NCBI RefSeq assembly: GCF_000024365.1
Contig: NC_013235.1
Coordinates: 5,828,001-5,892,000, forward strand
Reading direction: 5' to 3'
DNA from: Nakamurella multipartita DSM 44233
Lineage (GTDB): Bacteria; Actinomycetota; Actinomycetes; Mycobacteriales; Nakamurellaceae
Length of the DNA stretch: 64,000 nucleotides
In this document: one piece after another, positions 7,598-16,398 of the stretch
Layout: each line of letters starts with the position of its first letter
Numbering within the stretch: position 1 is the stretch's first letter
Notes under the pieces: generated by a model
Told to the model about the DNA's origin: nothing
Seen by the model: only the letters and a program-made list of their open reading frames with translations
The model's database searches: none
Position numbers and translations under genes: made by a program

Positions 7598-9355
7598 TCA
7601 GTGCGGCAGTTCTGTCAGCAACGCGCGTAGTTCCTCCGATTTGGCCGGGGACCAATTGGGGGGCTCCAGAACCGAGGCCCAGCCCTCGACGAACTCCAGC
7701 GTGTAGGTGTGGCCGTGCCCCGGCGGGGTGTCCACCGGTTCGAGCATGTCGAGGGTGACCTGCCAGAAAGTGACGAACGGTATCCAGATCATCTCGTCGG
7801 TGACATCAGGTCCGGCCGGCTCGACCAGCCAGTCCGGCCGGTGCAGAATCAGGTCCGGGCTCAGCCACACGATCGGGTCCGAAGCGTGCTGCAGGTACAG
7901 CACCCTGGCGCCGTCCCAGGACGCATCGTCCGGCGGGATGGAGGCCGCGGGATCGTTGCTGAACCGGACGGTCTCGCCGCCGCGGTAGACCGGCTGTACT
8001 TCCGGACTTAACGCGTCCCGCTGGTCGGTGAATTCCCGGTTCAACGGGTTGAACGCCGGCGAACCGGCCAGCAGGATGCCGTCGGTCCGGTTGGCCATGT
8101 CCGCGTCGCCGCCGAACGGGGACTCCATCATGAACGAGCCGAGGCTGAGCCCGAAGCCGTAGAGCTTGGGCCGGTGGTCGGGGGGAAGGCTGGACCAGAC
8201 CCGATAGACCTCATCGAACAGCGCTCGGCCGGCCTGCCGGGCTTTGTCCTGGTCGACCAGGAAGGATGCCCAGGACGGCAGGTACGAGTACTGGATCGCC
8301 ACGGCGGCGCTGTCACCTCCGGTCTCGTATTCGAAGGCGCCGATCGCCGCCGGATCCACCCAGCCCGTCCCGGTGGTGCCGGTGACGAGCAGGTGGCCGC
8401 GGTCGAAGCCGCCGGCCCGCTGCAGGTCGGCCACCGCCAGCCGGGCGCGGTCACGCACGTCCTGCGCGGACGCAAGGCCGGCGTAGGCGCGAATCGGTAC
8501 GGGCGCCGGAGCACCGATGAACGCCTGGATCTGCCCGGGAGTGGGACCGGAACCGGTGAAGTTGCGGCCCTGGTAGCCCAACGTGTCCCAGCCGATCAGC
8601 GATCCCGGACCACCGGACCGCAGGCCGGTGGTCGGCTGCACCGCGGTGTCGCTGGTCGTCGTGTCGCGGACGGCGAACATTCGGTCGGTGATCGCCAGGA
8701 CCCCGTCGACCAGCACCCCGGACACCAGGCCGACCGTCAGCCCGGCCGCCAGCAGCCAGCCGACGACGCGGGCCGCTCGATCGCCCATCCATCGACTCAG
8801 CCGCCGGGCCGCCCATCGGTACACCTTTGCGATCCCCCGGCCGGCGGCGACCAGCCCGACGAACACCAAAACGGCTACCACGGGCAGGATCAGGCGAGAA
8901 CCCAGGTCCTGCGGTTCGGCGTTCACCAGCGCCCGGATCTGGTCCTGCCACCGCTGTCCGAGAAGGTAGGACGTGACCAGGGCGACGCCGGCCACGATCC
9001 CGAACGCCGACCACGACCAGCGGCGTGCCGCGCGGGCCGGCCGGTCCGCGAACTGCCGCCACACCCAGGCACCGGCCACGCCCAATCCGTACCCGATGGC
9101 GCCGGTCAAACCGCCGACCACTCCCTGGAACGCGCCCGGCCGGGGCACCAGGGACGGGGTGAACGCCAGGCAGACGAACACCAGCGCGGTCCAGGATCCG
9201 GGCAGGGTATAGCGGAACCGCGGTCGCCGACCACGGTCGGCAACCGCACCCGAGGACGCCGGTGCGGACTGCTCGGCCGGCTCGTTCGACCGCCCGTCTC
9301 CGACCGGTTCGCGATCCTGCGCGGCGGTTGCCTCGTTCGATGTCACGTCGACCAT
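7598..9355 (-). CDS. Membrane alpha/beta-hydrolase (Abhydrolase_9 family)
   Basis: A 585-residue protein with an N-terminal membrane part of about five helices (from roughly residue 50 to 230) and a C-terminal hydrolase domain. The nucleophile elbow is GFGLSLGSF, with Ser in G-L-S-L-G. Both parts match the two-domain actinobacterial family PF15420-PF10081. The active site would face outside or the membrane surface. Substrate is unknown; lipids or cell-wall esters are guesses. It is the last gene of a minus-strand set with a CPBP protease and a DUF7144 protein. Confidence 0.85.
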   Translation of the reverse strand: MVDVTSNEATAAQDREPVGDGRSNEPAEQSAPASSGAVADRGRRPRFRYTLPGSWTALVFVCLAFTPSLVPRPGAFQGVVGGLTGAIGYGLGVAGAWVWRQFADRPARAARRWSWSAFGIVAGVALVTSYLLGQRWQDQIRALVNAEPQDLGSRLILPVVAVLVFVGLVAAGRGIAKVYRWAARRLSRWMGDRAARVVGWLLAAGLTVGLVSGVLVDGVLAITDRMFAVRDTTTSDTAVQPTTGLRSGGPGSLIGWDTLGYQGRNFTGSGPTPGQIQAFIGAPAPVPIRAYAGLASAQDVRDRARLAVADLQRAGGFDRGHLLVTGTTGTGWVDPAAIGAFEYETGGDSAAVAIQYSYLPSWASFLVDQDKARQAGRALFDEVYRVWSSLPPDHRPKLYGFGLSLGSFMMESPFGGDADMANRTDGILLAGSPAFNPLNREFTDQRDALSPEVQPVYRGGETVRFSNDPAASIPPDDASWDGARVLYLQHASDPIVWLSPDLILHRPDWLVEPAGPDVTDEMIWIPFVTFWQVTLDMLEPVDTPPGHGHTYTLEFVEGWASVLEPPNWSPAKSEELRALLTELPH

Positions 9356-9388
9356 CCTCGTTCACCCTGTCCGGACGCCGGTGCGGAA

Positions 9389-10114
9389 TCAGGCCATCTG
9401 CACGAAACCCACGCCCAGGCAGTTGATTCCTGCGTGTGCCAGCATCGGGGCCAGCAGGCTGCCGCTGCGCATCCGCAGCACGCACAGGACCACGCCGGCG
9501 GCTGCGGTGAAGGCGACGGTGCTGCCGACCCGCAGCACGAGCCCCATTGTCCCGCTGCCCGCCACCTGGTCGAACGCCTGGTTGGCCGACCCGCCCCCCA
9601 GGGCCGGGACGACGTGCCACGCACCGAACAGCGTCGATGAGACGAGGGTGGCCAGCCATCGTCCTCGTTCACGACGCACCACCGCCCACAACACGCCTCG
9701 GAAGGCGAACTCCTCGGGCACGACCGTGCCCAGGGGGATCACCAGCAGCGCCGCCAGCGCGGTCTGCGACCAGGCGCCCGACCCACCGGCTACCAGCGCG
9801 CGGACCGGCGGGACCACCAGCGCCACCGCGTAGCCGGCCGCGGCCATCGCGACAACGGCTCCGCCCCAGCGCAACCCCGTTCGCCAGGTCGCCCGGCTCA
9901 GCCCCAGATCCGCGATGCTCAATCCGGCCCATCGGGCCAGACCGGCCATCGCGGTCGTGACGCCGATCCCGATCAGCACACTCCAGGTCGGCCAGCGGTG
10001 GAAGGCCAGGCCGGCCCCCGTCATCAGGGCCAGCCAAACCGGCAGGGTCAGCCACCCGGACCTGCCCCGGCGGCCCGGCGCGTCGATCCGAGGAGCAGTC
10101 ACGGCCGCCATCAT
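9389..10114 (-). CDS. CPBP-family intramembrane glutamic endopeptidase
   Basis: A 241-residue multi-spanning protein of the CAAX-protease/bacteriocin-processing (Abi) family. The catalytic motif EEFAFRG (E-E-x-x-x-R) and the downstream helix ending in GAWHVVP, with its conserved His, are visible. Two ATGs in tandem (10114 and 10111) are possible starts. It begins 9 bp after the DUF7144 gene, so they are probably one operon. Substrate is unknown. Confidence 0.85.
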   Translation of the reverse strand: MMAAVTAPRIDAPGRRGRSGWLTLPVWLALMTGAGLAFHRWPTWSVLIGIGVTTAMAGLARWAGLSIADLGLSRATWRTGLRWGGAVVAMAAAGYAVALVVPPVRALVAGGSGAWSQTALAALLVIPLGTVVPEEFAFRGVLWAVVRRERGRWLATLVSSTLFGAWHVVPALGGGSANQAFDQVAGSGTMGLVLRVGSTVAFTAAAGVVLCVLRMRSGSLLAPMLAHAGINCLGVGFVQMA

Positions 10115-10123
10115 GCCCGTCCG

Positions 10124-10531
10124 TCAGTTGGCGAATTCCTTGCCGTGCACGGCCAACGCCCAGATCACGGCCACGTCCAGGGCGATGATGACCAGGCTCC
10201 AGATGGGGTAGTAGGGCAGCCACATGAAGTTCAGTACGGCGCTGAGTCCGGCGACGCCGATCCCGACGAACCGGGCCCAGGCTGCGCCGGTGAACACGAA
10301 GAACCCCGCGACCGCCACGCCGATGCCGACGAGCAGGTGGATCCAACCCCACGTGGTCAGATCGAACTCGAAGATCCACTTCTGGCCCACCACGTAGAAG
10401 TCGTCATTGAACAGCGCGACCAGTCCTTGGAAGGCGTGGAACGCGCCGATCAGCACCATGGCGACGCCGGCAAACACGATGAAGCCGCTGGCGACGGCGG
10501 CGCCGCGGGAGGTGTCGGTGGTCTGAGACAT
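10124..10531 (-). CDS. DUF7144 family membrane protein
   Basis: A 135-residue protein with four predicted membrane helices and the motifs ALFNDDFYVV and WGWIHLLVGIGVAVAGF typical of the actinobacterial DUF7144 family. The ATG follows AGGGAG at a good distance. It leads a likely operon with the CPBP protease and the membrane hydrolase. Function is unknown. Confidence 0.85.
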   Translation of the reverse strand: MSQTTDTSRGAAVASGFIVFAGVAMVLIGAFHAFQGLVALFNDDFYVVGQKWIFEFDLTTWGWIHLLVGIGVAVAGFFVFTGAAWARFVGIGVAGLSAVLNFMWLPYYPIWSLVIIALDVAVIWALAVHGKEFAN

Positions 10532-10644
10532 CGGGTGTCTCCCTTCCGAATGCGAGTTGGCTATGAGCCGACAGGCCCATGAACACCCTCTAAGCCTCGG
10601 ATACGTCCTTTCTCATACGAACTGGATGAACGGGCAGCAACGGC

Positions 10645-13287
10645 TCAGATCAGCCCGAGGTCGCGGCCCCGGTCCACCGCCGCCCGCCGCGAGGACACCC
10701 CGAACTTGCGGTAGATCGCCTGCTGGTGGGATTTGACGGTGTTGACCGACAGAAACAGCTCTTCGGCGATCTGGGTGGCCGTCAGATGGGTGGCCAGAAA
10801 TGGCAGAACCGCTCGTTCACGCTCGGTCAATTCCTGGCCATTCGCCGCAACCGGGATGGGTTGCTCGCCGGGCGGCACTCCACCCAGCGCGGCGGTCGTG
10901 AACTCAGCATGTCGACCGACGACGGTGCGGTAGCGGGCCAGTAGCGGCCGCAAGGGTTGACCGGCGGCCAGAAACGGCCCCAGCATTGATGTTTCGGCCG
11001 CCAGCTCGACCGCGTCGGTCAGCAGGTCAAGAGCCTGGGCGTCCTTGCGGAGCCGGATCGCGGCCACGGCCGCCACGACCCGCGCGTGCACCGCGACGGT
11101 TCGGTAAGCCGACAGGCTCGGGATCAACGCCGTCAAGGACTGCAGTGCGCGCCTCGGATCGTCCTGCGCCAGATGACACCTGGCCAGGTTGAGGTCGCGC
11201 CGGGCCGCAGGGTACCCACCGTCGGAGATTTGGCCCAGCACCTGCCGTGCGTCCTCCACCCGACCGTGAGCGAGCAGGTGCTCGGCCTGCGCGACGGATA
11301 CCCAACCGGCCAGCAACCGCGGCAAGGCGATGCGTTGGGCGGTCAGGGCAAGCAATCCCGCCCGTCGGTCCGCCGAGGATAAATCGTCGCGCGCGATCGC
11401 CGCCTGCAACGCCAGCACGGCAAACATGATCCGGCTGGCCAGGGCCAGATTGGTATCCCGAGTGCCTAACCCGAGCAACTGCTCGGCCTCCTGAACCTCG
11501 CCCGTGTCGAGAGCGACGATTACGAGAGCGGTCATGTGCGCGGCCGCCTGCGGTTCGGGTGCCCAGCCGTATTGGTCGGCAGTCGCCCGAGCAGCCCGAG
11601 CCCGCTCAAGCGCGATTCTTGGTTGCCCGTGTAGCGCCGCCAGCAACGCCAGGCCTCCCCGCGCGGTCAGCTCCGAAAGCCCAAGACCCCAACGGTTGCA
11701 GGACTTCTGGGCCTCAATCAGGGCCGATCGGGCCGCACTCAGGTCGCCGTCCAACAACAGGCCGGAGCCCAGGTTCGTGGTCGCGATCGCCCGATACCGT
11801 TCCAGAGCCGGGACGTCCGGTCGGGAGATCGGACGGGTTACTTCCAGGACGCGTCGGGCGGTGCGGGTGAGAGTCGCCGGATCCAAGGCTCTGGAATGGG
11901 CCATCCGCAGGCTGGACGCCAGCACCTCGACGGCGATGGGGTTGTGCTCACGACGGGCGGCCGCCTCGGCCGCCTCGACATCGCGGATCATTGCCGCGTA
12001 CTCGGAGTGATGAAAGTTGCAGACCGCCGATGCCAGCAATGTTGTCGCATTCGGATCGACTTCGGCTCGGTTGGCCACCGGGGTCAGGGCCTCCACCAGC
12101 GCCGACGCGGCGGAGGTCACCACGTCGGGGGCGAGCCGTTCGGTGAGGAGACGGCCCACCCCGGGCCAGTCGGCCACCGCGGTCAGGTGCCGGATCGCAG
12201 CCAGGTAGTCGCCCTGCCCAACCAGCCAGCGGGCCGCGCGTTGATGCAGATCGTCCCGGGCACCCGGCTTCTCCACTGTCAGCCGGTGCAGCAGCAACTC
12301 ACGGAACAACGGATGCCAGGTGAACCACGTGCGGCCGCCGGCCAAGCCAACGACAAAACCATTGGTGGCCTCCAGACTCTCCAACCGGGCCTGGGCGTCC
12401 ACCACCCCGGTCAACGCCTGGGCCATCTCGGCGGACACCGGGTCCGCCACGCTGGACCGGAGCACGAAATCGCGATCAGCATCGGGCAGCTGGTCGAGTA
12501 CCTCCTGCATGAGGTAGTCGGCAACCGGCCGGTCGCTCCCCCGCAACCTGGACACTGCAGCCTCGGGAGCGTTCCGATCCAGCGCGGATGCAGCCAGGCG
12601 CAAACCCGCCGCCCAGCCGCGGGTCCGCTCGACCAGTCGGCCCAGTGGTGCGGGACCCAGGCGCAGGCCCACCATGGTCAGCAGCTGGCCCGCCTCCGCG
12701 GCGTCGAAGGCCAGCTGATCGGCCCTGATCTCGACCAGCCGATCGGCGACCGCCAGCCGGCGCCACCGCAACGGCGGGTCGAAGCGAGCACTGACGATCA
12801 CGTGGGCTGTTGGCGGGAGGCATTCGAACAGCGTCTCGACCGACCGGAGGACGTGCCGGTCGCGCACGTGGTGCAGGTCATCCAGCACGATCGTGAGAGG
12901 CGCCCGCATCTGAGCCAGCGTGTCCACCACCCGCCGCGCGTCCTGCTCGCCGAAGCTCGCCGCCGGCAATAAATCGCTCAGCCCGCTGCCCACCGACGCA
13001 CCGGATGCCCGCAGTGCGGCGACCAGGGCCGCCCAGAACGCGGGCAGGGCATCATCCGACGCCCCGACGCTCAGCCAGGCCACTCGCCGGTTGGTCGACT
13101 GGGCCCAGTCGGCCAGGGCCAGGGTCTTTCCGCTGCCGGGACCTGCGCTAATCAGGGTCACCGGGGCGGCGACTGCCCGGTCCATCAGCGCAGAAACCCG
13201 CGGTCGCGGCACGAATCCCCGAGGAACCCCCGGCGGCGACGTTCGAAGTTCATGGCCTGTCCGCACCCGGTTGACCAGGCCGCTCAC
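10645..13287 (-). CDS. MalT-like LuxR-family transcriptional regulator
   Basis: An 880-residue LAL/MalT-type regulator. The N-terminal P-loop is SAGPGSGKTLALADWAQ (near residue 46), with a Walker B region IVLDDLHHV. A long central TPR-like region of about 450 residues follows, and a C-terminal LuxR helix-turn-helix (LTERERAVLPFLATHLTATQ, then SVNTVKSHQQAIYRKFGVSS). GTG 13287 is the start used; no clear ribosome site is seen. It should be an ATP-dependent, inducer-responsive activator. Possible targets are the three membrane-protein genes just downstream on the same strand, but this is only proximity. Confidence 0.9.
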   Translation of the reverse strand: MSGLVNRVRTGHELRTSPPGVPRGFVPRPRVSALMDRAVAAPVTLISAGPGSGKTLALADWAQSTNRRVAWLSVGASDDALPAFWAALVAALRASGASVGSGLSDLLPAASFGEQDARRVVDTLAQMRAPLTIVLDDLHHVRDRHVLRSVETLFECLPPTAHVIVSARFDPPLRWRRLAVADRLVEIRADQLAFDAAEAGQLLTMVGLRLGPAPLGRLVERTRGWAAGLRLAASALDRNAPEAAVSRLRGSDRPVADYLMQEVLDQLPDADRDFVLRSSVADPVSAEMAQALTGVVDAQARLESLEATNGFVVGLAGGRTWFTWHPLFRELLLHRLTVEKPGARDDLHQRAARWLVGQGDYLAAIRHLTAVADWPGVGRLLTERLAPDVVTSAASALVEALTPVANRAEVDPNATTLLASAVCNFHHSEYAAMIRDVEAAEAAARREHNPIAVEVLASSLRMAHSRALDPATLTRTARRVLEVTRPISRPDVPALERYRAIATTNLGSGLLLDGDLSAARSALIEAQKSCNRWGLGLSELTARGGLALLAALHGQPRIALERARAARATADQYGWAPEPQAAAHMTALVIVALDTGEVQEAEQLLGLGTRDTNLALASRIMFAVLALQAAIARDDLSSADRRAGLLALTAQRIALPRLLAGWVSVAQAEHLLAHGRVEDARQVLGQISDGGYPAARRDLNLARCHLAQDDPRRALQSLTALIPSLSAYRTVAVHARVVAAVAAIRLRKDAQALDLLTDAVELAAETSMLGPFLAAGQPLRPLLARYRTVVGRHAEFTTAALGGVPPGEQPIPVAANGQELTERERAVLPFLATHLTATQIAEELFLSVNTVKSHQQAIYRKFGVSSRRAAVDRGRDLGLI

Positions 13288-13407
13288 CGCCCATCATCAG
13301 AACTCCAAGCCCAGAACGCACAGTAGGCCGCCCGATCATCGAATATCTAGCCCATCGGTTCGGGGGTGAGGTGGTCTCGCGCCCACGGAAGCGGAACCCA
13401 GACACGG

Positions 13408-13626
13408 TCAGCGATCCACGCCGAACGTGTCCACCCACACGTCGAACGGCTCGACACCGTGTCGATAGAGTGCGCCCAAGATTGACGCCATATTCTCGTC
13501 CGGGCCCAGCGAGCCACGAATGATGGCGACCGACGGGCCACGGGCGACGGTAAAGCCGGGCATCCGGTCTCTGATCCAGGACGGGTCCACCTCCCCGCCT
13601 ACCCGGATCTCCACCTCGAACATCAT
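13408..13626 (-). CDS. Small hypothetical protein B (paralogue pair)
   Basis: A 72-residue protein starting at the first of two ATGs, 13626, which overlaps the stop of the preceding small gene as ATGA. It begins FEVEIRVGGEV and contains a GPSVAIIRGSLGPDE segment, parallel to FEIRVAGEV and VETVLHGPVEDQ in its neighbour. The two appear to share one small alpha-beta fold, perhaps ACT- or ferredoxin-like. Function is unknown. Confidence 0.65.
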   Translation of the reverse strand: MMFEVEIRVGGEVDPSWIRDRMPGFTVARGPSVAIIRGSLGPDENMASILGALYRHGVEPFDVWVDTFGVDR

Positions 13627-13889
13627 TGACGGCCCACGCTCGGGTCGATTCCGGGATCCGAGGCTGCGGGCGAGACCTCCCGCACCTCCCGCAGTTCCAC
13701 TCCCAGCATCTGCAGCCAGTTGATGATCCCGATCAGCGCTGCCTGGTCCTCCACCGGTCCGTGCAGGACGGTCTCCACCCCCCGGTGGACGAACCTCGCA
13801 TCCTGAAGATCGGCCAGCACCTGCGCCGGCACCTCGCCGGCCACGCGGATCTCGAACTCGATCGTGACCACCGCCCTCCGGTCCGGCAT
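13623..13889 (-). CDS. Small hypothetical protein A (paralogue pair)
   Basis: An 88-residue protein with ATG 13889 (a GTG at 13871 is also possible). It has the pattern IEFEIRVAGEVPAQVLADL, then VLHGPVEDQAALIGIINWL and LGVELREV, known from small uncharacterised actinobacterial proteins. It overlaps protein B by 4 bp and is translationally coupled to it. It sits 237 bp from the divergent HD-domain gene. No function can be assigned. Confidence 0.65.
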   Translation of the reverse strand: MPDRRAVVTIEFEIRVAGEVPAQVLADLQDARFVHRGVETVLHGPVEDQAALIGIINWLQMLGVELREVREVSPAASDPGIDPSVGRQ

Positions 13890-14126
13890 CGACCCCTTCG
13901 TCGTCGGCCGATAGTCGACGGGCAGGTCCATCCCAGTGAAGCAGCAACCCAGTTCGGGTCGCTCATCCGATTTGGGTGACTCGCGGCAGCCTCTCGCAGC
14001 CGACCATTGACTGGGGTCGGCGCGCCCTCGGCTTCCTTCCGGAGGCGACTCCCCGACCCAGGAATGGAGTGTCGTGATGACGACCCCACCGGGGCCAGAT
14101 TCTACGGATAACGGCATCGGATCGAG

Positions 14127-14810
14127 TTGAACCCCACCCACCGGACTGGTCCGGCCACACCCCGGCTGGATCCGCTCACTCATTCCGACCTCGTCGTGCA
14201 CGCCCGACGGCTGGCCCACCAGCTGCTCGTCACCGAACGACACGAACGCTGGCAGCACACTCAGGGCGTTGCCGGACAAGCGGTCCGGATCGCTGGAACC
14301 GTCGGAGACGCCGACCGACCGCTGCTCGTTGCGGCTGCCTGGCTACACGACATCGGTTACTCGCCCCCGCTCAAACAGACCGGCTTCCACCCGCTCGACG
14401 GTGCGCTCTACCTGGCCGGTCAGGGATGGAACCATCGCCTCGTGGCCCTGATCGCCCACCACTCCGGGGCCCGATACATCCCCGTCCGACGCGGTCTCAC
14501 TCCATTGATGCGACGATTTCCCTTCGAGGACAGCGCGGTTGCGGACGCTCTGACCTATGCCGACCAGACTGTCGGACCGCATGGTCTGCACATGACCATG
14601 CCCGACCGCATCGCCGAGGCCATCGCCCGACATGGCCCGCACTCGCCCGATGCGCAACTGCTGATCGATCGCATCCCCCATCTGCGAGCCGTCGCCGCCA
14701 GGGTCGAGAAACGACTCGATGCTCTCCTTCCGATCCCCGACGACACTCTGGACGGCGCAGATCGCCCACGCCTGGCGTGCGGACGCTCCTCATCCGGACG
14801 ATCGCGCTGA
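14127..14810 (+). CDS. HD-domain protein
   Basis: A metal-dependent HD-fold protein of up to 227 residues. The metal-binding pattern is visible: His in HTQGVAGQA, the HD pair in AAWLHDIGY, HH in ALIAHHSGA and Asp in DALTYADQT. It likely acts as a phosphohydrolase on a nucleotide or similar substrate, which is not identified. The start is uncertain: TTG 14127 gives the longest form, GTG 14196 the shorter one, and neither has a clear ribosome site. Its 3' end lies 88 bp before the flavoprotein gene on the same strand. Confidence 0.75.
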   Translation: MNPTHRTGPATPRLDPLTHSDLVVHARRLAHQLLVTERHERWQHTQGVAGQAVRIAGTVGDADRPLLVAAAWLHDIGYSPPLKQTGFHPLDGALYLAGQGWNHRLVALIAHHSGARYIPVRRGLTPLMRRFPFEDSAVADALTYADQTVGPHGLHMTMPDRIAEAIARHGPHSPDAQLLIDRIPHLRAVAARVEKRLDALLPIPDDTLDGADRPRLACGRSSSGRSR

Positions 14811-14898
14811 CCGGGAGTCGGACAGCGTTTGGGTTCGTCAGCAGGTTCGACCTGCCGGACAGCCAGCGCAAGCTATCGCCAGCCCGCAGACTGGGCGC

Positions 14899-16353
14899 GT
14901 GCGACTTCTGGTGATCGGCGGCGGTCCCGCCGGAGTGTCCGCGGCCCTGCAAGGAGCCGAGCTCGGTGCGCAGGTGACGCTGGTCGAACGCAAACGGGTC
15001 GGCGGCACCAGCGTGAACGAGGGGCCGGCGCCGGTCCGCACGCTGGCCCGAGCCGCCCGGCTGGTTCGCGACGCGCGGTCGTGGGAGACGTTCGGGCTGC
15101 GCGGTAGCGCCCCGGAGGTCGACGTCAAGGCAGCGGTGGCCAACGCGGTGCGGGTCGCCGACTACTCGCACGACGTCAAACGAATGAGCGAGTACATCGC
15201 CAGTTGCGGGGTCGAGCTCGTCCAGGGCGTCGGACAGTGCTGGTTCGTCGACCCGCACACGATCGAAACACCGGACGGCCAAAGGTATTCCGGGGACGCC
15301 ATCATCATCGCGGTCGGTGGGCACGCCGGCCGGTTGCCGATCCCCGGCGCCGAACTGGCCCTGACCTACGAGGACATCCGCAGCCTGGACGAGTTGCCGG
15401 TCTCCACGGTGGTGATCGGCGGGTCGGACACCGGCTGCCAGCTGGCCTCGATCCTGGTCGACTTCGGGTCCCAGGTCACCGTTCTAGAGTATGCCGAGCG
15501 GATCAAACCGCGGTCCGATCACGACGTGTCCGACGCGCTGGCCGCCGCCTTCACGGCCAAGGGCATGCGCATCGTCACCGGCACCCAGGCCACCGAAATC
15601 GAACGGTCGGGCGAGGTCTTCCTGGTCCATCACCTGGTCGACGGCGTCCGCCAGACGGTGGCCGCCGACCTGGTGTTCTTCGCGGTCGGCTGGCCGGGCA
15701 ACGCGGACACGCTGCGCCCGGAGGCGATCGGCCTGCAGACCGCCCGCGGGTACGTGACCGTGGACGACCGGCTGGTCAGCAGCGTGCCGCACATCCTGGC
15801 TGCGGGCGACGCGACCGGCCTGTCCATGCTGGTGCCCAGCGCCCGGCAGCAGGGGCTCGTGGCGGCGGAGAACGCGGTGCTGGGCACCCGGCGGCGCAAC
15901 ACCCACGAGATCGTGCCGACCGGCTCGTTCACCGACCCCGAGTACGGCAGCGTCGGGCTGACCGAGCAGGAGGCGCGGGCCCGGTACGACTGCGAGGTCG
16001 CGATCGTCCGCTACGACGATCTGCTGCGGCCGGTGGTGGACGCCCGGTCCGGCGGGTTCTGCAAGCTGATCGTGGAGTCCAACCGGCGCTACATCCTGGG
16101 CGCGCACGTGCTCGGCGAGTACTCGGCCGAGATCATCCAGATGGTGGCCACCTGCATGGCCACCAACATGCGCATCGAGCAGCTGGCCGATCTGCAGTTC
16201 GCCTTCCCCACGTTCACCGAGGCGGTGGGCATGGCCGCGCAGAAGTGCGTGCGTCAACTGGGTATCGCCCGCCTGGCCCAGCAGTGGAGCGAGCTGCGGC
16301 CGCAGGCGCCCGACCCCGACACCGCAGCGGTCCGGTCCGACACCTGGCCGTGA
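14899..16353 (+). CDS. FAD/NAD(P) oxidoreductase lacking redox cysteines
   Basis: A 484-residue member of the pyridine nucleotide-disulfide oxidoreductase superfamily: FAD site LLVIGGGPAGVSAAL, NAD site VVIGGSDTGCQLAS, second FAD site ILAAGDATG and a C-terminal dimerisation domain (YILGAHVLGEYSAEIIQ). At the place of the redox disulfide (normally GGTCLNVGCIPSK) it has GGTSVNEGPAPVRTL, without either Cys. The C-terminal His-Glu dyad is also altered (AFPTFTEAV in place of AHPTLSE). It therefore cannot be a dihydrolipoamide dehydrogenase or mercuric reductase. A role as a transhydrogenase-like or quinone-reducing flavoprotein is possible. GTG 14899 is chosen because it leads straight into the first beta strand. 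Confidence 0.85.
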   Translation: MRLLVIGGGPAGVSAALQGAELGAQVTLVERKRVGGTSVNEGPAPVRTLARAARLVRDARSWETFGLRGSAPEVDVKAAVANAVRVADYSHDVKRMSEYIASCGVELVQGVGQCWFVDPHTIETPDGQRYSGDAIIIAVGGHAGRLPIPGAELALTYEDIRSLDELPVSTVVIGGSDTGCQLASILVDFGSQVTVLEYAERIKPRSDHDVSDALAAAFTAKGMRIVTGTQATEIERSGEVFLVHHLVDGVRQTVAADLVFFAVGWPGNADTLRPEAIGLQTARGYVTVDDRLVSSVPHILAAGDATGLSMLVPSARQQGLVAAENAVLGTRRRNTHEIVPTGSFTDPEYGSVGLTEQEARARYDCEVAIVRYDDLLRPVVDARSGGFCKLIVESNRRYILGAHVLGEYSAEIIQMVATCMATNMRIEQLADLQFAFPTFTEAVGMAAQKCVRQLGIARLAQQWSELRPQAPDPDTAAVRSDTWP

Positions 16354-16398
16354 TCTGTTTGCCATGTACCGATCGGCCCGGTGCCGGAGAATGACGCA

